From contig PAQL01000004.1 in NCBI GenBank assembly GCA_002709295.1, positions 46,248 to 110,247 on the forward strand: a stretch of DNA of 64,000 nucleotides, written 5' to 3'. The notes beneath the pieces were generated by a model. It was given only the letters and a program-made list of their open reading frames with translations. It was not told the DNA's origin and ran no database searches. Made by a program: the position numbers and the translations under genes. The stretch comes from Phycisphaerae bacterium. GTDB lineage: Bacteria; Planctomycetota; Phycisphaerae; Phycisphaerales; SM1A02. Shown here piece by piece: positions 62,966 through 64,000 of the stretch (position 1 is the stretch's first letter; each line of letters opens with the position of its first letter).

Positions 62966-64000
62966 GTGGCCAAGTCCCGTTCCAAGCCGTTCCAGTTCGA
63001 TCCCTCGATGCGGGTGATCCTTCTCAAGGGGCCCGAGCCCTACCTCCAGGCGCAGTACCTGCGTCTGATCGCGGAGGGCATCGAGGCGACGATCGGGGAA
63101 CCCCCGAGTCGCTTCGACTTCGACGGGCCGCAGGCGAGCCTGGCGGCGGTCCTCGACGAGCTTCGAAGCTACGGGCTGATGCAGTCGCACAAGATCGTCG
63201 TGCTCGATGCCGCAGAGCAGTTCGTGAAGAAGGAGGCGAATCGTCGAGCCCTGGAGGCCTATGCGGCCGAACCGATGGAGGAGGCGACGTTGGTCCTTCG
63301 GAGCACGGGTGACTGGCGTGCTCCGAAGCTCGAAAAGGCGGTCGCAGCCACCGGAGCCGTGGTCTCGTGTGATCCTCCGAATGCGGCCACCGCCGCCAGC
63401 TGGTGCCTGAGCCGGACGGAGAAGGCCCACGATGCCACCATCGATCGATCGGCCACGACCCGACTGGTCGAACGCGTGGGGACGAGCCTGGCCCGATTGG
63501 ACGGGGAGCTGGCCAAGCTCGCGGTGGCCGCCGAAGGCGAGCCGCCTCGGATCACCGCCGAGCTGGTCGACCAGATGGTTCCTCCCAGTCGCGAGGAACA
63601 GGGATGGATCATCCAGTCCGTGGTGCTGGCCGGGGATCCCGGTCGGGCGGTTCGGACCCTTCGTGAGCTCAAGGACGTCTCGAGAGTTCCGGATCAGGTC
63701 CTGTCCTGGGCCATGATCGACCTCGGCCGGAAGCTGCATGAAGCGGCTCGCCAACTCGAGGCCGGAGTCGGGGAGGCGGCGGTCGGCAAGGCCCTGAGGC
63801 TCTGGGGACCGGACACCAGGCCCGTTCTGGAGACCGCCCGACGGCTCGGAGGCGTCCGAGCTGCGAAGCTGTTCGAGACGGCCCTCGAGACCGATCTGGC
63901 GCTCAAGAGCGGCCGATCGGGGAATGCCACCCGGACTCTTGAAGGCCTGGCGGTGGTTCTGGCCGATACTTGCGGAGCGCAGGCTTCGGGTCGCCGGATG
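62966..64000 (+). CDS. holA: DNA polymerase III delta subunit, 5' part (runs off the window)
   Basis: The reading frame from GTG 62966 is open to the window edge: 345 codons without a stop. It opens with MAKSRSKPFQFDPSMRVILLKGPEPYL, the start typical of the clamp-loader delta subunit, with IVVLDAAEQFVKK and VLRSTGDW later, and a helical C-terminal collar-type domain containing LDGELAKLA. Delta opens the sliding clamp during replication. The start rests on the family N-terminus; AGGA about 7 nt upstream and TAGGAT at leaderless spacing overlap. The gene is probably nearly complete, as delta is usually about 330-350 residues. Confidence 0.9.
   Translation, partial: MAKSRSKPFQFDPSMRVILLKGPEPYLQAQYLRLIAEGIEATIGEPPSRFDFDGPQASLAAVLDELRSYGLMQSHKIVVLDAAEQFVKKEANRRALEAYAAEPMEEATLVLRSTGDWRAPKLEKAVAATGAVVSCDPPNAATAASWCLSRTEKAHDATIDRSATTRLVERVGTSLARLDGELAKLAVAAEGEPPRITAELVDQMVPPSREEQGWIIQSVVLAGDPGRAVRTLRELKDVSRVPDQVLSWAMIDLGRKLHEAARQLEAGVGEAAVGKALRLWGPDTRPVLETARRLGGVRAAKLFETALETDLALKSGRSGNATRTLEGLAVVLADTCGAQASGRRM

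Overview
The window reads as chromosomal DNA of a high-GC planctomycete, most likely of the class Phycisphaerae. The taxonomic markers are two copies of the planctomycete pair 'DUF1549/DUF1553 cytochrome-like protein plus DUF1501 twin-arginine protein' (8.3-13.0 kb and 47.2-52.2 kb), two clpP genes in tandem, an exosortase system, a DUF6268-type outer-membrane barrel and many secreted proteins with no assigned function. This placement is inferred from protein families; no rRNA gene is present. Nothing suggests a plasmid, prophage, transposon or CRISPR array.

Layout. (1) 0.1-8.3 kb, housekeeping and envelope genes: a glutathione peroxidase-like lipoprotein, an antiporter-like membrane protein, a secreted protein of unknown function overlapping folP, trxA, an S9 peptidase, tRNA-Ala(GGC) with its terminator, and a DUF1476 protein. 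(2) 8.3-13.0 kb, minus strand: a DUF1549/LamG/DUF1553 protein followed by a DUF1501 protein. (3) 13.1-17.4 kb: a trypsin-like/PDZ protease translationally coupled to a phosphoesterase, a plant-type methylthioadenosine nucleosidase and a small secreted protein. (4) 17.5-44.9 kb, almost all plus strand: a large exosortase/exopolysaccharide locus. (5) 45.0-54.6 kb: a pair of diverged small membrane proteins, a PPP-type phosphatase, the second DUF1549/DUF1553 plus DUF1501 pair, a PAP phosphatase and an AI-2E-type transporter. (6) 54.8-64.0 kb: a sorbosone-dehydrogenase-like protein, PqiA and PqiB, a MoxR ATPase with an outer-membrane barrel, two ClpPs, an FHA/histidine kinase and the 5' part of holA, which runs off the window.

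The centrepiece is region 4. It encodes a Wzx/Wzy-type polysaccharide pathway: an initiating phosphoglycosyl transferase, a GT2 transferase, flippase, polymerase and Wzc-like chain-length regulator, with dTDP-rhamnose supplied by rmlA, rmlC, rmlD and rmlB. Interleaved are an exosortase, its EpsI partner, a degenerate nucleotidyltransferase with a hexapeptide-repeat tail, a 998-residue secreted protein with a beta-helix-like C-terminal half and an Asp-rich linker, a 1559-residue TPR-like protein, and a 99-residue protein whose C-terminus looks like an exosortase sorting signal. Three sulfotransferase-like genes lie at the distal end, and a PAP phosphatase about 9 kb further on could recycle their by-product. 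My reading is a surface-assembly system that makes a rhamnose-containing, possibly sulfated polysaccharide and anchors exosortase-processed proteins to it. The enzyme families are recognised from motifs; the joint function, the sulfation and the coupling to protein sorting are inference.

Expression signals. ATGA or GTGA stop/start overlaps are frequent and imply translational coupling. Several monocistronic or leading genes have a TANNNT hexamer 6-8 nt before the start codon and no clear Shine-Dalgarno sequence, a spacing that fits leaderless transcripts. Clear hairpin terminators follow the tRNA gene, close the long exopolysaccharide region and lie beyond clpP.
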